Source: Bacillota bacterium (lineage in GTDB: Bacteria > Bacillota > Clostridia > Lachnospirales > Lachnospiraceae). Taken from it: a DNA stretch of 10,206 nt. Below are positions 1-6,094 of the stretch, piece by piece. The notes under the pieces were generated by a model. The model searched no databases, was not told the DNA's origin, and worked only from the letters and a program-made list of their open reading frames with translations. The translations under genes were made by a program, and so were the position numbers. Every line of letters begins with the position of its first letter. Within the stretch, counting starts at the first letter, position 1. The stretch spans positions 1 to 10,206 of the forward strand of contig JAEZVF010000045.1 of NCBI GenBank assembly GCA_023443225.1, read 5' to 3'.

Positions 1-136
1 TATTGTGGTGATTTAATTTTACATCAAAAAAGGAGAAGATTCCTTAAATTATGGCATTTTCTTAAAGTTGTTTATTACAATACCGATAAAAGAGAGTAAT
101 GTGGACAAAACTACGGAAACTCAAGAAGAAAAAGTA

Positions 137-165
137 TTGACACACTTGGAGTAATGTTATATAAT
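137..165 (+). promoter_or_regulatory. Consensus sigma-A promoter of rplM-rpsI
   Basis: TTGACA at 137-142 and TATAAT at 160-165 are separated by exactly 17 bases, so both hexamers match consensus perfectly. Transcription should begin near 172, giving a leader of about 98 bases before rplM. A promoter this strong suits a ribosomal protein operon. Confidence 0.9.
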
Positions 166-171
166 GTTAAG

Positions 172-256
172 ACGTGACGTGAGAATACTTGAGCCAAGCC
201 CCGGTAACAGTATTTTAACATATAACTATGAAAATAATTGAGATTTTAATTAATCT
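172..256 (+). promoter_or_regulatory. Structured 5' leader of rplM, probable L13 leader
   Basis: The predicted transcript starts with a tandem GACGT GACGT (171-180). AGAATACT (182-189) can then pair with AGTATTTT (209-216), closing a GC-rich 19-base loop that contains GCCAAGCCCCGG. A second small hairpin, AGATT (241-245) with AATCT (252-256), sits directly before the ribosome binding site AAGGAGG (257-263). Low-GC Gram-positives carry a known L13 leader family upstream of rplM-rpsI that is thought to mediate autoregulation by L13. Position and shape fit that family, but I could not run a covariance search. Confidence 0.55.
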
Positions 257-269
257 AAGGAGGTAACCC

Positions 270-704
270 ATGAAAAGTTTTATGGCTAGTCCAAAAACAA
301 TTGACAGAAAATGGTACGTAGTTGACGCTACAGGACATACATTAGGACGTCTTTCATCAGAGATTGCTAAGATTTTAAGAGGAAAAAATAAACCAACTTA
401 CACACCACACATTGATACTGGTGACCATGTAATCGTTGTAAATGCTGAAAAGATAAAAGTAACTGGAAATAAATTAGACCAAAAGATTTATTACAATCAC
501 TCTGATTATGTTGGTGGTATGAGAGAAACAACATTAAGAGAATTAATGGATAAGAAACCTACTGAAGCTATCAGTCTTGCTGTAAAAGGCATGCTTCCAA
601 AAGGACCTTTAGGAAGACAGATGATAACAAAGTTACATGTATACGCTGGACCTGAGCATGACAATGCGGCTCAGAAACCAGAAGCATTAGAGATTAAATA
701 CTAA
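270..704 (+). CDS. rplM: 50S ribosomal protein L13
   Basis: L13 is one of the early-assembling proteins of the large ribosomal subunit and binds 23S rRNA. The 144-residue product matches the usual family length. It shows the family's hallmarks: KTIDRKWYVVDA near the start, LGRLSSEIAKILRGK, the TPHIDTGDHVIVVNA block around residues 45-60, YYNHSDYVGG, and the KGMLPKGPLGRQM signature near 107-119, ending with YAGPEHDNAAQKPE. ATG at 270 sits six bases after AAGGAGG, so the start is secure. It is the first gene of an operon with rpsI, 26 bases downstream, as in most bacteria. Expression is driven by a consensus promoter and probably autoregulated through the leader. The sequence is intact and ordinary. 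Confidence 0.97.
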   Translation: MKSFMASPKTIDRKWYVVDATGHTLGRLSSEIAKILRGKNKPTYTPHIDTGDHVIVVNAEKIKVTGNKLDQKIYYNHSDYVGGMRETTLRELMDKKPTEAISLAVKGMLPKGPLGRQMITKLHVYAGPEHDNAAQKPEALEIKY

Positions 705-730
705 TCAGAGGTTGAAAGGAGGAAATAACA

Positions 731-1123
731 TTGGCTAAGGCAAAATATTATGGAACCGGAAGAAGAAAAAGTAGTATTGCTAGAGTATATTTAGTACCTG
801 GTACAGGTAAAGTTACTATAAATAAAAGAGATATGGATGAATACTTTGGTTTAGAAACATTAAAATTAATCGTTCGTCAACCACTGGTTATTACAGATAC
901 AACTGACAAGTTTGACGTACTTGTAAATGTTCGTGGAGGTGGATTCACTGGTCAAGCTGGTGCAATCAGACATGGTATTTCAAGAGCATTATTACATGCA
1001 GATCAGGACTACCGTCCATCCTTAAAGAAGGCTGGTTTCCTTACAAGAGATCCAAGAATGAAGGAAAGAAAGAAGTACGGCTTAAAAGCAGCTCGTCGTG
1101 CTCCACAGTTCTCAAAGAGATAA
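731..1123 (+). CDS. rpsI: 30S ribosomal protein S9
   Basis: S9 belongs to the head of the small subunit, and its basic C-terminal tail reaches toward the P-site tRNA. The 130-residue product is full length. It begins AKAKYYGTGRRKSSIARVYL, carries the central VRGGGFTGQAGAIRHGISRAL block (about residues 67-87), and ends in the basic tail KKYGLKAARRAPQFSKR, where the terminal SKR is a near-universal feature of the family. The start is TTG at 731, placed eight bases after AAAGGAGG (715-722). No ATG or GTG alternative gives the family N-terminus, so the rare start codon is real. It is cotranscribed with rplM and followed by a strong terminator. Confidence 0.97.
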   Translation: MAKAKYYGTGRRKSSIARVYLVPGTGKVTINKRDMDEYFGLETLKLIVRQPLVITDTTDKFDVLVNVRGGGFTGQAGAIRHGISRALLHADQDYRPSLKKAGFLTRDPRMKERKKYGLKAARRAPQFSKR

Positions 1124-1145
1124 GGATTACTGCAACGCAGGACGT

Positions 1146-1185
1146 TTCAGAACAACTCAAAACGATTCAGAACCTCTCAGGACAA
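1146..1185 (+). repeat. Imperfect 20-bp tandem repeat after rpsI
   Basis: Two adjacent 20-base units, 1146-1165 and 1166-1185, share TTCAGAAC-nn-CTCA-nn-AC-n-A, that is 15 of 20 positions by my count. The second unit supplies most of the 5' arm of the rpsI terminator. This looks like a local duplication. Confidence 0.6.
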
Positions 1186-1205
1186 CTTGTCTTGGGAGGT
1201 TTTTT
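1171..1205 (+). terminator. Intrinsic terminator of the rplM-rpsI operon
   Basis: AACCTCTCAGGACA (1171-1184) pairs along its whole length with TGTCTTGGGAGGTT (1188-1201), counting two G-T wobbles, around a three-base loop ACT. The stem runs into a T tract ending at 1205. This is a textbook rho-independent terminator 47 bases after the rpsI stop. Confidence 0.93.
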
Positions 1206-1235
1206 GTATATTTTTTTTGAGAACTGTGGTAAAAT
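1204..1235 (+). promoter_or_regulatory. Possible promoter of the DUF4160-DUF2442 pair
   Basis: An extended -10 element, TGG followed by TAAAAT (1227-1235), lies just after the rpsI terminator. The best -35 candidate, TTGTAT (1204-1209), is 20 bases away, which is longer than ideal, so the extended -10 probably carries the promoter. A nearly identical TGGTAAAATAA element occurs at 2159-2169. Confidence 0.45.
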
Positions 1236-1272
1236 ATAAATAAGAAAAATAATTAAAAAGGAGATGAAAAGC

Positions 1273-1533
1273 ATGCCAGAAATATCTTTATTTTATGGTA
1301 TTCGAGTGACTATGTATTATGATGATCATAATCCACCACATTTTCACGCAGAGTATAATGGCAATAAAGCCATTGTGGATATTTGTAATGCTAGAATACT
1401 AAAAGGAGCATTTCCATCCAGACAACTTAAATTGATTTTAGCATGGTGTGTAATTCATCAAGATGAATTAATGCAAAATTGGGAATTATCGAAAGATGGA
1501 AAACCATTGAATAGAATAAGCCCACTTGTATAA
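1273..1533 (+). CDS. DUF4160 domain protein
   Basis: This small protein of 86 residues is recognised as DUF4160 by its opening MPEISLFYGIRVTMYYDD followed by the hallmark HNPPHFHAEY (about residues 19-28), a His-rich stretch that could bind a metal or act in catalysis. The rest fits the family: a short beta segment (NKAIVDICN) and a helical C-terminal half with an HQDELMQNWEL-type run. I chose ATG 1273 over ATG 1264 because AAGGAG (1258-1263) touches the upstream codon but is nine bases from 1273, and the family usually begins MPEIS. It is followed 17 bases later by a DUF2442 gene, a pairing seen repeatedly in bacteria and often suspected to be toxin-antitoxin-like. The biochemical role is unknown. 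Confidence 0.85.
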   Translation: MPEISLFYGIRVTMYYDDHNPPHFHAEYNGNKAIVDICNARILKGAFPSRQLKLILAWCVIHQDELMQNWELSKDGKPLNRISPLV

Positions 1534-1550
1534 ATCGGAGGTGAAAAACT

Positions 1551-1826
1551 ATGTTTCCTGAAATAGTTCAAGTGGTTCCAAATGAAAATTACACAGTTAC
1601 AGTTTATTTCGAAGATGGAAAGATTGTTTTATATGACGTTGCTCCATTATTGGAGAAAGGGATTTTTCAACTATTAAAAGATAAGAATATTTTTATAAAT
1701 GCTTGTACCATAATAAACGATACATTGGCCTGGGATTTGGAAGGTAATAGAGATGCCAGTAAATGTATTGACATTGATCCTGAAACACTTTATGCATTAC
1801 AAGCGATAGAGGATAGAATTGCATAA
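1551..1826 (+). CDS. DUF2442 domain protein
   Basis: The 91-residue product has the DUF2442 layout: an N-terminal beta hairpin with the pattern V-x-P-N-x-x-Y-T-V-x-V-x-F-x-D-G (about residues 8-23), then YDVAPLLEKGIFQLLKD, a central beta strand, and the closing WDLEGNRDASKCIDIDPETLY (about residues 61-81), where WD and D-I-x-P-E-x-L-Y are the usual fixed positions. GGAGGTGA (1537-1544) precedes ATG 1551 by six bases. It lies in one transcription unit with the DUF4160 gene. In such pairs the DUF2442 member is sometimes proposed as the partner or neutralising component, but this is unproven and no DNA-binding motif is visible. Function unknown. Confidence 0.85.
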   Translation: MFPEIVQVVPNENYTVTVYFEDGKIVLYDVAPLLEKGIFQLLKDKNIFINACTIINDTLAWDLEGNRDASKCIDIDPETLYALQAIEDRIA

Positions 1827-1860
1827 GCCAAAATATTTGAAACGTCTTGAGACGAAATAG

Positions 1861-1997
1861 AACTCCCTACAGATATTAACTGATTACCAAAATGGTAACA
1901 AGATAGATATAAGGATTTATTAGAATATTTTTTGAAGGGTAATTTTAAAGAAGTGCATAGATGTCTTGGGGATTTATTAGACAGGATTCATAGTTAA
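1861..1997 (+). pseudogene. Frameshifted coding scrap, family not recognised
   Basis: Two short frames join if one base is skipped near 1908-1911. The first (from 1861) reads NSLQILTDYQNGNKIDI. The second (to the TAA at 1995) reads KDLLEYFLKGNFKEVHRCLG and then DLLDRIHS. Together they look like about 45 residues of the amphipathic C-terminus of a lost protein. Neither half has a usable start or ribosome binding site, and a stop (1858-1860) precedes the first. A perfect hairpin TTACCA-AAA-TGGTAA (1884-1898) lies across it. I do not recognise the parent family, and chance reading frames are possible. Confidence 0.35.
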
Positions 1998-2007
1998 TAT
2001 TTAGATG

Positions 2008-2038
2008 ATGCGACCATGTTTTGATGGTCGCATTTCTT
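2008..2038 (+). terminator. Intrinsic terminator, 10-bp perfect stem
   Basis: ATGCGACCAT (2008-2017) and ATGGTCGCAT (2024-2033) form a perfect 10-bp stem around GTTTTG, followed by the U-rich run TTTCTT. It lies 11 bases after the scrap's stop codon and about 180 bases after the DUF2442 stop, so it probably ended the lost gene and now ends the DUF4160-DUF2442 transcript. Confidence 0.82.
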
Positions 2039-2039
2039 A

Positions 2040-2123
2040 TACTATAGAAAGAAAAGGGATGCAGGTCAAGTATTAGGATTATGTTTGAAGCCAGGTGGAA
2101 CTATAGACCTGCAGGAGATATAA
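2040..2123 (+). other. Second decayed segment with an 8-bp inverted repeat
   Basis: This completes the 404-base stretch without an intact gene between 1827 and 2230. The frame ending at TAA 2121 reads RDAGQVLGLCLKPGGTIDLQ and then EI, which faintly recalls the 'LKPGG' loop of class I methyltransferases but has no start or binding site. TGCAGGTC (2060-2067) and GACCTGCA (2106-2113) form a perfect inverted repeat, and ACTATAGA occurs at both 2041 and 2100. No complete gene is supported here. Confidence 0.25.
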
Positions 2124-2138
2124 GATTAGACAATTCCT

Positions 2139-2167
2139 TTGTATTATATGTATATAAGTGGTAAAAT
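2139..2167 (+). promoter_or_regulatory. Probable promoter of the GNAT gene
   Basis: TTGTAT (2139-2144) and TAAAAT (2162-2167) are 17 bases apart, with TGG (2159-2161) making an extended -10. Transcription would start near 2174, giving a leader of about 57 bases before the ATG at 2231. No strong terminator separates this gene from the DHFR gene, so the promoter may serve the genes as far as 5932. Confidence 0.6.
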
Positions 2168-2230
2168 AATGAAAAGTACATGTTTGAATACTTGAAAATA
2201 TAGATTCATGTTTATAGGAGAACTATTACT

Positions 2231-2665
2231 ATGGTAAGAGAGATAACGGATAAAGATTTAGGCGAACTTCTAAAACTCTATATGCAGCTTCACGATAATA
2301 CAATGCCAGAACAAACTTCAGAATTGACTGAGCTATGGAACAAAATATTAAGTGATAAAGATCATCATATCATAGTTGCAGAGGAAGACGGTAAGATTGT
2401 TTCTTCCTGTGTATGTGTTATTATTCCTAATTTAACTCGCAATCAGCGTCCATATGCCATTGTTGAAAATGTCATAACAGATGAAGCATATAGAAAAAGA
2501 GGTTTAGCTACAAAATGTCTTAACTTTGCAAAAGAAATTGCTTTAACAGAAAATTGTTATAAAATTATGCTACTGACGGGTTCAAAGAAGGAAAGCACAT
2601 TTAACTTTTATGAGCAAGCAGGTTATAACAAAAATGATAAGACTGCATTTATTCAATGGATATAG
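2231..2665 (+). CDS. GNAT family N-acetyltransferase
   Basis: The 144-residue product is a single GNAT domain of normal length. GNAT enzymes move an acetyl group from acetyl-CoA to an amine. The diagnostic motif A is IVENVITDEAYRKRGLAT (about residues 77-94), where R88-x-x-G91-x-A93 is the R/Q-x-x-G-x-G/A loop that grips the CoA pyrophosphate. Motif B follows as NFYEQAGY (125-132), with the usual Tyr. The N-terminal ITDKDLGELLKLY helix is the common GNAT opening. ATG 2231 lies 10 bases after AGGAG, a slightly long spacing. The acceptor cannot be read from the sequence. The next gene is a DHFR 48 bases on, and a weak ATATAG/CTATAT hairpin in the gap may attenuate rather than stop transcription. 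Confidence 0.88.
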   Translation: MVREITDKDLGELLKLYMQLHDNTMPEQTSELTELWNKILSDKDHHIIVAEEDGKIVSSCVCVIIPNLTRNQRPYAIVENVITDEAYRKRGLATKCLNFAKEIALTENCYKIMLLTGSKKESTFNFYEQAGYNKNDKTAFIQWI

Positions 2666-2713
2666 AAACAATATATAGTAAAGCTATAATATCTATATTT
2701 TTTAGGAGGTTCA

Positions 2714-3187
2714 ATGATTGCTTTAATCGTGGCATATGCAAAAAATAGAGTGATTGGGAAGGACGGACAGATTCCGTGGAAAATAAAAGGTGAACAGAAA
2801 CGATTTAAAGAACTAACCATAGGAAATGTTGTAATTATGGGGAGGCGTTCTTTTGAAGAAATAGGAAAGGCATTACCGAACAGAGATACCATCGTAATAT
2901 CAAGCACGCAGAAATATGATGCCGATAATTGTATGACGGCAAGCTCCCTATCGGAGGCATTAGAAATTGCTGGGGACAGAGATGTATATATTTCCGGAGG
3001 AGTAGGATTATATGCGGAAGCGATAAGTATTGTTGATAAAATGTATGTTACTGAAATAGATGCAGTAATAGAAGGTGATACCTATTTTCCGACGTTTGAT
3101 GAAAGGGATTTTTATAAACAATGCAACGAACATGTTAACGGAGAAATCCCATATACCTATGTCACTTATACGAGGATTATAAAATGA
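2714..3187 (+). CDS. folA: Dihydrofolate reductase, DfrF-like
   Basis: The enzyme reduces dihydrofolate to tetrahydrofolate with NADPH, feeding thymidylate and purine synthesis. The 157 residues align almost without gaps to E. coli numbering: W22, an acidic residue at 27 (Glu instead of Asp), F31, the NADPH segment MGRRSFEEIG (42-51), R57 in LPNR for the folate glutamate tail, ISGGVGLY (93-100) for the cofactor, and T113. The block IPWKIKGEQKRFKELT is, from memory, very close to DfrF, an acquired trimethoprim-resistant DHFR of Gram-positive cocci. AGGAGG (2704-2709) lies only four bases before the ATG. No thyA is adjacent. The stop overlaps the next start (ATGA, 3184-3187), which implies translational coupling. 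Resistance is an inference. Confidence 0.94.
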   Translation: MIALIVAYAKNRVIGKDGQIPWKIKGEQKRFKELTIGNVVIMGRRSFEEIGKALPNRDTIVISSTQKYDADNCMTASSLSEALEIAGDRDVYISGGVGLYAEAISIVDKMYVTEIDAVIEGDTYFPTFDERDFYKQCNEHVNGEIPYTYVTYTRIIK

Positions 3188-4467
3188 AGAATTCCATATA
3201 TTCAGAACGACTAGATTTATTTGATCCTAATATCTATATCCAGTTCCTCTTTCAAATTACAGGAAGTCCAACTACAGATGCGTTGGTATTAGCCGTAAAA
3301 GCAGCATTTGCAGCAAATGAATCCACCATGTCTAAAATTGTATTAGAACAAAACGGTGATGCATTTTATGAAAAAATATTAGAAAGTGCTTGTAAGGTAA
3401 CGGTTAGTCAAGACGATTGGAGAGAAATCAGCAAACAAAATGAAAAAATTCCCTTTGCAATTAATAAGGGTGAATTAATGAGAGTGTTTGTGATTACTTC
3501 AAATGATGAGGTTTTTCTATTTGTTATGGCGCATCATTTAGTTGGTGATGGAAAGTCCATTACTTATTTTATAGAAGATGTAATGACGGCCTTATCAGGT
3601 GAGAGCCTAGTGTTTAAACCAATGCGTTTAATTACAAAAGATACTTTGCCGAAAAAATCAGAAGTGAAGCTACCATTAAAATTATATGTAAATGGTTACA
3701 ATAGAAGGTGGAGACATACAGGTCGTACTTTTCAATGGAAAGATTATTATGATATTCATGAAGCCTATTGGAAGGAGCATAGCTCCCAAATCATATATGA
3801 GCATTTTTCCTCTGAAGAGATCAATAGGATTCGCTCTCATGCAAAGGAGATTGGGGTAACAGTTAATAGTTATATTGTTACGGCATTTCTCGAGGCAAAT
3901 AGAGACAATGATACCATTGGCATGGCAGTAGATGTAAGGTTAGATCATAATAAATCAATGTCTAATCAGGCATCAGGGATCAGTGTACAACATACATATT
4001 CTGATAAGATAACCTTTAATGAAAATGCCCAACTAATTCATCAAAAAATAGCTTATAAATTAGAAAAGCCAGCCAGAAAGTATTTTATACTTCAATTTAT
4101 ACCATTATTTATACCCAGCTTAATGGATTCGATTTTGTTACATACCTATGGTCTTTATGAGAATAAGACGACGCAAAAACTTGCAAGGGTTATGGGGTAT
4201 ACCGGTAAAAAGCCTAGAGAACTTGGGATTACGAACTTAACAAAACTAGATATACCGAATGAATATGGAATGTATGGACTAAAAAATGGATTGTTTATTC
4301 CACCAGTTGTATCCTATGGAAAGCATATAGTAGGTGTTTCAACTATGGAGGATGGGATGTACATCTCTTATCATTTTATGGGTGAAGAGGAGAAAGAGAA
4401 AGAAGAGGAGTTTTTTAAGCGTGCCATTTTAAATATAAAATGTAACTGCAGAAAAGGTGAAAGGTGA
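3184..4467 (+). CDS. Stand-alone condensation-domain acyltransferase
   Basis: At 427 residues this is one complete condensation-like fold (the CoA-dependent acyltransferase superfamily, which includes NRPS condensation domains, PapA-type enzymes and alcohol acetyltransferases). The catalytic motif HHxxxDG is intact as HHLVGDG (117-123) in MAHHLVGDGKS. The second half has the superfamily's pattern ELGITNLTKLDIPNEYG (346-362) followed by a GLFIPPVVSYGK strand region, resembling the SNLG-x-LP-x-E segment of stand-alone alcohol acetyltransferase-like proteins. No carrier or adenylation domain is present. An acidic EEEKEKEEE run (401-409) precedes the C-terminus. GAGG (3172-3175) inside the DHFR gene serves as its binding site. 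The acyl donor and acceptor are unknown, and no lipid, NRPS or polyketide genes lie in the window. Confidence 0.85.
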   Translation: MKNSIYSERLDLFDPNIYIQFLFQITGSPTTDALVLAVKAAFAANESTMSKIVLEQNGDAFYEKILESACKVTVSQDDWREISKQNEKIPFAINKGELMRVFVITSNDEVFLFVMAHHLVGDGKSITYFIEDVMTALSGESLVFKPMRLITKDTLPKKSEVKLPLKLYVNGYNRRWRHTGRTFQWKDYYDIHEAYWKEHSSQIIYEHFSSEEINRIRSHAKEIGVTVNSYIVTAFLEANRDNDTIGMAVDVRLDHNKSMSNQASGISVQHTYSDKITFNENAQLIHQKIAYKLEKPARKYFILQFIPLFIPSLMDSILLHTYGLYENKTTQKLARVMGYTGKKPRELGITNLTKLDIPNEYGMYGLKNGLFIPPVVSYGKHIVGVSTMEDGMYISYHFMGEEEKEKEEEFFKRAILNIKCNCRKGER

Positions 4468-4471
4468 AACT

Positions 4472-5932
4472 ATGGAATGGAATAAATTATTGTGTTTGGA
4501 AACACAAGTAGTTCGAGAAGAAGAGCCAGAAGTTTTTAAGCTCTATCCAATTAGTGACTTGGAGAAGGATTATCAATCCATTATATCCAGTGCTGCATTC
4601 AGAAGGTTGCAGGACAAAACACAGGTATTTCCATTGGATAAAAGTGATTTTGTTAGAACAAGGTTAACTCATTCTATGGAAGTTTCTACGATAGCAAGAC
4701 AATTGGGTATTATGATAACACAAAATAGAACCCAATATTTACAGGAAGAATTTAAGAATAATGACAATATACCGGATGAAATCCCAGTTGTTTTATCCTG
4801 TGCAGGATTGCTTCATGACATTGGAAACCCTCCCTTTGGTCATTTTGGTGAGGTAGTAATTGGAGATTGGTTTCGGAATGAATTAGAGAAAGATACTTTT
4901 CTATATAAGGGGAAACCGGTGAAAGATATCTTAACTGAACAAATGCGGGCAGACTTAGAAAACTTTGAAGGTAATGCTCAGGCTTTGCGAATCCTTTCAA
5001 AAGTTAAAAATAAGCAGGATAGTTATGATGTTAATTTATCTTATAGTGTACTAAATACACTTGTAAAATATCCCACGGCTTCTTTGGAATTTGACAATGA
5101 ACATGAGAATGTTAGAAAACATAAATTAGGATATTTTTATTCAGAAAGAGATGTAATGGATTCTATTTGCAGTCGTACCGGTACAAAAACGGATACAGGA
5201 TATGTCAGGCATCCACTTGTGTTTTTAATGGAAGCTGCCGATGATATCGCATACTCAACTGCTGATTTAGAAGATGCACTTAAGAAGGGATTGTTTTCAT
5301 TAGATCAATTCATTAATTATTTTGAAGCAGGAGTGGAAGACATTGAAAATAAGTCACATAAAAAGTATTCAAAAGAATTAATAGATAACCTGAAAGAACG
5401 TATTCGTCTTGAAAATAGAAACAAGGAAGATGATCTTGTTGCTTTTCAGAAATGGATAGGCTTGGTGAAAAAGTGGATGATGTATGTGGTTTCTTATAGT
5501 TTTTCTAAAAATTATAATGAAATAATGAGCGGTAAATATAAACATGATTTATTTTATGATACAAACCATGAATCATCCATAAAGATTTTGAAAAATGTTA
5601 TGAAAGAGTTCGTATACAATTCAAAAGAAATATTAAAATTAGAGCTATCTGCTAAAAAAATAATAAATGCACTTTTAGACGATTTTATTTATGCTGTACT
5701 ATATTGGGAGGATGAAAGCTGTCTCGGTGATCGGGAATATAAGATGACAAAAGCAGATAAAAAGTACGTAAATATAATATCTTCCAATTATAAAGACGAT
5801 TATATTCATGGCAGAACAGAGAATGAAGCTGAGAATCTGTATTTACGTTTTTTGATGGTTACTGATTATATCAGTGGAATGACAGATTCCTATACTAAAA
5901 ATTTATATCAGGAGCTAAATGGCATAAATTAA
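4472..5932 (+). CDS. dgt: Deoxyguanosinetriphosphate triphosphohydrolase (dGTPase)
   Basis: This HD-domain enzyme cleaves dGTP (sometimes other dNTPs) to the nucleoside and inorganic triphosphate. The 486-residue product carries all family signatures: SAAFRRLQDKTQVFPL (40-55), RTRLTHSMEVS with metal ligand H67, LLHDIGNPPFGHFGE with H115-D116 and H124, NFEGNAQALRIL (164-175), and AADDIAYSTADLEDA (255-269) with the last metal-binding Asp. Length is close to E. coli Dgt (about 505). I chose ATG 4472, four bases after the acyltransferase stop and preceded by AAAGGTGA. A GTG at 4457 would add five residues and overlap the upstream gene; a tandem AAAGGTG sits at this junction. It is the last gene of the DHFR-acyltransferase run, with no clear terminator after it. 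Related dGTPases can restrict phage by depleting dGTP. Confidence 0.95.
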   Translation: MEWNKLLCLETQVVREEEPEVFKLYPISDLEKDYQSIISSAAFRRLQDKTQVFPLDKSDFVRTRLTHSMEVSTIARQLGIMITQNRTQYLQEEFKNNDNIPDEIPVVLSCAGLLHDIGNPPFGHFGEVVIGDWFRNELEKDTFLYKGKPVKDILTEQMRADLENFEGNAQALRILSKVKNKQDSYDVNLSYSVLNTLVKYPTASLEFDNEHENVRKHKLGYFYSERDVMDSICSRTGTKTDTGYVRHPLVFLMEAADDIAYSTADLEDALKKGLFSLDQFINYFEAGVEDIENKSHKKYSKELIDNLKERIRLENRNKEDDLVAFQKWIGLVKKWMMYVVSYSFSKNYNEIMSGKYKHDLFYDTNHESSIKILKNVMKEFVYNSKEILKLELSAKKIINALLDDFIYAVLYWEDESCLGDREYKMTKADKKYVNIISSNYKDDYIHGRTENEAENLYLRFLMVTDYISGMTDSYTKNLYQELNGIN

Positions 5933-5963
5933 ATGATGTAGGAGAATTCATTAAGAAAATTGA

Positions 5964-6026
5964 TTTATAAGGGCAACAGAAGCCGATGCAGAGGAACTTG
6001 TTAAGGTTCAAAATCAGGGCTTGTGA
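5964..6026 (+). pseudogene. Stub of a GNAT acetyltransferase N-terminus
   Basis: The frame reads FIRATEADAEELVKVQNQG and then L before TGA at 6024. This is the classic first strand and helix of a GNAT domain (I-R-x-A-T-E-A-D-A-E-E-L). The codon where a start should be is TGA (5961-5963), and everything after the first helix is missing, so it cannot be functional. It is unrelated in wording to the intact GNAT at 2231, so it is a scrap of a different gene rather than a duplicate. Confidence 0.6.
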
Positions 6027-6052
6027 CAGTAGTAAAAATTAAGAAGTATATA
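6023..6052 (+). promoter_or_regulatory. Possible promoter of the small membrane protein gene
   Basis: GTGACA (6023-6028, five of six to consensus) and TATATA (6047-6052) are 18 bases apart. Transcription would start near 6059, about 36 bases before the ATG at 6095. It overlaps the end of the GNAT stub. Confidence 0.42.
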
Positions 6053-6094
6053 AACAAATGAGTATTCATACGAAAAATGATAGGAGCAGACTGT

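Noticed and set aside
1..130. Possible 3' end of an upstream gene such as truA
   Set aside because: All frames are short and interrupted and show no family wording; nothing can be supported.
1846..1858. Short hairpin CGTC-TTGA-GACG as terminator of the DUF pair
   Set aside because: Only four base pairs and no T run; the strong terminator at 2008-2038 is the better candidate.
2653..2907. Open frame on the minus strand across the GNAT-DHFR junction
   Set aside because: It overlaps the DHFR coding region, lacks a binding site and reads as low-complexity hydrophobic sequence; it is a shadow frame.
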